From an uncultured Parasphingopyxis sp. (GTDB lineage Bacteria > Pseudomonadota > Alphaproteobacteria > Sphingomonadales > Sphingomonadaceae), in contig NZ_CAKZNF010000074.1 in NCBI RefSeq assembly GCF_937129435.1, forward strand, positions 1-52,859: DNA of 52,859 bases, given 5' to 3'. The stretch's first letter is position 1, and the number at the start of each line of letters is the position of its first letter. The translations under genes were made by a program, and so were the position numbers. Below, piece by piece: positions 50,949 to 52,859 of the stretch. The notes beneath the pieces are model-generated. The model was not told where the DNA came from, searched no databases, and was given only the letters and a program-made list of their open reading frames with translations.

Positions 50949-51877
50949 CGCTTCCGATTCGCTTGATTTTCGTTCTGTTGGCACCGCTTTTTATGACCGG
51001 TTGTTTCCTGACACCGGGCGATTTCGAATCCGAGCTCACGATCGAGAATAGCGGCCAGTTCACCTTCGCCTATCGAGGGGAGATCGTCCTCAATCTGCCG
51101 AACCGCGCTGGCTCGAACACCTATGATGTCGAGGCCATCTACGCCGATATTGAGCCGACCTGCTATAATGAACCCGCAACGGTTGCCGAACCGGATGCGG
51201 TTGTCGAACCAGATACGGCCGCCGACGCGGCGGATGGAGCCGACGACTGGTCGATCGGCATTCCCGACACCGCCTATGAGCCTCGTGAATGCACGCCGGA
51301 GGAAATTGCCGAACAAAGGGCCGAATGGCAGGAAACGATCGACGCCATGCGCGAGAATGAACAGCGTCAGGCCACGATCATGATGCAGTTGCTCGGCGGC
51401 ATTAATATCGATGACGATGAAACGATGCGCGCCTATGCCGCCAGGCTGCAACAGCAGCGCGGATGGAATTCTGTCGTCTATCGGGGCAATCGCGTTTTCG
51501 AAGTCGATTACCGGATTACCGGCAGCGTCGATCAGGGCTTCGTCTTTCCCGTGCTCGACGGTTTCGAGGTTTCGCAGCCGATGGTCGTGATCACGGCGGC
51601 CGAGGACGGCACCGTCCGCGTCCAGGCCCCCGGATTCGCCAGCGATCGTGGGCTGGCCGGCATGATGCTGCTGTCCGGCATGGGAGAGATGGCCGACGCG
51701 GAAAGTCCTGTGCAAACGACCGCCAACGGCCGCTTCGTCGTAAGGACGAACGGCGATATTCGGACGAACAACACCGAAAACGGCCCGGCCGACGAAGCTG
51801 GAATGCGGGTATTGGCCTGGATGGTGGATGGGCTGTCGCGGCCCAAGCCGGAGACGCTGATCCGGCTTTCGCGCTAG
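50945..51877 (+). CDS. Unrecognised lipoprotein
   Basis: A 310-residue protein with an N-terminal lipoprotein signal (LIFVLLAPLFMTGC, acylated Cys20). Early beta-strand pattern SELTIENSGQFTFAYRGEIVL is followed by an acidic Glu/Ala/Asp-rich insert (residues about 75-105). The C-terminal half is again strand-rich with MMLLSGMGEMADAESPV. Two Cys (about residues 68 and 115) could pair. I recognise no family. It overlaps rlmB by four bases (ATGA) and has GAGGGGA upstream, so translation is coupled. Its TAG stop lies only five bases from the transposase gene end, at or within the edge of the insertion sequence, so its true C-terminus could have been altered by the insertion. Confidence 0.75.
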   Translation: MTLPIRLIFVLLAPLFMTGCFLTPGDFESELTIENSGQFTFAYRGEIVLNLPNRAGSNTYDVEAIYADIEPTCYNEPATVAEPDAVVEPDTAADAADGADDWSIGIPDTAYEPRECTPEEIAEQRAEWQETIDAMRENEQRQATIMMQLLGGINIDDDETMRAYAARLQQQRGWNSVVYRGNRVFEVDYRITGSVDQGFVFPVLDGFEVSQPMVVITAAEDGTVRVQAPGFASDRGLAGMMLLSGMGEMADAESPVQTTANGRFVVRTNGDIRTNNTENGPADEAGMRVLAWMVDGLSRPKPETLIRLSR

Positions 51878-52691
51878 AGAGCTTAGGTCACCGACTCATT
51901 ATGCCGCAACCATATTCTGATGGAAGCGAGCTGGACTGAGGCGAGATAGTTATCGTCGCGCTTGTCGAAACGTGTGGCGATGGCCCTGAAGTGTTTGAGT
52001 TTGTTAAAGAAGCGTTCGATCAGGTTGCGATAGCGATAGAGGAACGGGCTGAACGCTGATCGGCGGACCCGCTGTGGCATGGGCGGGATGTTGGCGAAAG
52101 CGCCCTTGTTTGCGATGGCCTCGCGCAGCTTATCGGCATCGTAGGCGCGGTCTGCCAGCAGGATCGAACCGGGCACGAGCGTGTCGAGCATCAGGTGCGC
52201 GCTGTGTCCGTCATAGGCTTGGCCTTCGCTCAGGCGCAGGCCAATCGGCAAGCCATTGGCATCGACCATGGCGTGGATCTTGGTGGTCAGCCCGCCGCGC
52301 GAGCGACCCATGCAACGGGTCTTCCGTCTTTTTTGGGCGTTGCCACCATGTTGGTGAACGCGGATCGAGGAACTGTCGATTATCTGGATATCGCCTTCAT
52401 ACGCCGCTGATACAGCACCCAATATCCGCGCCCAATGGCCAGCCTTGCGCCATCGGATTAAGCGGTTCACGCACGTCGTATACGGCCCATAGCGTGCCGG
52501 TATATCCGCCCATGGCGCGCCCGTGCGCAGTCGCCAGAATATCCCGTTCAATACCCGCCGGTCGTCGACCCGCTTAACCCCGCGAACCTTCGTCGGCAGC
52601 AAAGGCTGCATCACCGACCGTTCAAAATCCGTCAGATCAAAACGTCCCATCAGCGTCTCCCTTCTCGGAAAAACACTGAATCAGAACTCTC
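51877..52691 (-). mobile_element. IS5-family insertion sequence (ends approximate)
   Basis: One intact transposase gene fills about 94 percent of the element. Imperfect terminal repeats beginning GAGAG are seen at 51877 (GAGAGCTTAGGTCA) and, reversed, at 52691 (GAGAGTTCTGATTC), giving about 815 bp. I could not find a convincing target duplication, so the ends are tentative. Codon use and lower GC than the flanking genes fit a recent arrival. Confidence 0.6.
51883..52650 (-). CDS. IS5-family DDE transposase, intact
   Basis: A 255-residue transposase. An N-terminal helix-turn-helix region (DLTDFERSVMQPLLP, VDDRRVLNGIFWRLRTGAPW) precedes the RNase H-type core. Catalytic residues are Asp92 (IIDSSSIRVHQHG), Asp167 (LLADRAYDADKLR) and Glu212 (RNLIERFFNKLKHFR), the DDE triad with the Y-R-x-x-x-E-x-x-x-x-x-x-K spacing of IS4/IS5-type enzymes. 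No frameshift or stop interrupts it, so it may be active. The arrangement suggests the IS1031/IS427 branch. Confidence 0.95.
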   Translation of the reverse strand: MGRFDLTDFERSVMQPLLPTKVRGVKRVDDRRVLNGIFWRLRTGAPWADIPARYGPYTTCVNRLIRWRKAGHWARILGAVSAAYEGDIQIIDSSSIRVHQHGGNAQKRRKTRCMGRSRGGLTTKIHAMVDANGLPIGLRLSEGQAYDGHSAHLMLDTLVPGSILLADRAYDADKLREAIANKGAFANIPPMPQRVRRSAFSPFLYRYRNLIERFFNKLKHFRAIATRFDKRDDNYLASVQLASIRIWLRHNESVT

Positions 52692-52799
52692 GCCTCTTGT
52701 GAATCCCAGTTATGGGTATGCGACCTAGGGCCAGGCCCCATAAAGTGGATTCCCAAATGCTCTGACCTGTGATTCAAGCTCTTTGGAAGGAGAGCAAGA

Positions 52800-52859
52800 A
52801 TGGCAGGCGAGTTCTGGTTGAGCGAAGATCAGTTTGCGCGGTTGCAGCCGCTTTTGCCG
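52800..52859 (+). CDS. IS5-family transposase, N-terminal fragment at window edge
   Basis: Twenty codons remain before the window ends (FWLSEDQFARLQPLLP), matching the start of IS5-type transposases. GGAAGGAG is nine bases upstream of the ATG, so the start is good. It points away from the first element, about 150 bases from that transposase start. The intervening 52692-52799 may hold the left end of this second element; no gene is seen there. Only family, not activity, can be judged. Confidence 0.75.
   Translation, partial: MAGEFWLSEDQFARLQPLLP

Overview
The window is GC-rich, tightly packed bacterial chromosome. The gene set points to an alphaproteobacterium of the Sphingomonadales type. 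The main evidence is a CtrA master regulator with a CtrA box and GANTC (CcrM) sites upstream, a TonB-dependent receptor paired with a surface-type lipoprotein, and an ECF sigma factor coupled to a TPR kinase. A glycine betaine pathway that methylates glycine suggests a salt-exposed, perhaps marine, life. I cannot name a genus. No gene-free stretch exceeds 300 bases; the longest, 49730-50017 (288 bases), holds one perfect inverted repeat and nothing else I can identify.

Layout. 1-9720: the 3' two thirds of rpoC with a strong terminator, a LysE exporter, two small stress-type proteins, a glycosyltransferase, rarA, an MscS-type channel, an unknown protein, a cupin and tRNA-Thr. 9926-18483: secreted gamma-glutamyltransferase, a Ser/Thr kinase with its ECF sigma factor, S-formylglutathione hydrolase, a quinone reductase-like MDR enzyme, an AI-2E-family permease and a VOC protein. 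18494-24035: a seven-gene minus-strand operon combining an SPFH/SHOCT protein, two zinc-ribbon DUF4178 proteins, a 55-residue membrane peptide gene, DUF350, a membrane-embedded spermidine synthase and S-adenosylmethionine decarboxylase. 24208-29579: a TonB-dependent receptor, a (Pro-Thr)11 lipoprotein and a GspC-like protein. Four 11-bp-phased Pho-box-like repeats lie in front of the lipoprotein gene.

29685-40717: acetyl-CoA synthetase, a FAD oxidoreductase, a sulfotransferase, glutathione reductase, an RcnB/glycine-zipper protein, msrC, arfB, a DUF421 protein, wrbA, and a pirin gene divergent from a LysR regulator across a palindrome. 40859-47341: ctrA, a TPR protein, then a copper-resistance island (glutaredoxin-MauE fusion, DUF305 protein, CsoR with operator, CopA oxidase, CopB). 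47372-50103: a 2OG-Fe(II) oxygenase, the two glycine betaine methyltransferases, and tRNA-Tyr. 50202-52859: rlmB, a lipoprotein, an intact IS5-family element and the first codons of a second transposase.

The most promising material for new biology is the membrane-linked polyamine operon. Next come the apparently phosphate-controlled lipoprotein/TonB-receptor/GspC-like locus and the glycine methyltransferase gene, which seems to lack a normal start codon. Coordinates, motifs and start choices were read from the sequence; family assignments come from recognised motifs without a database search.
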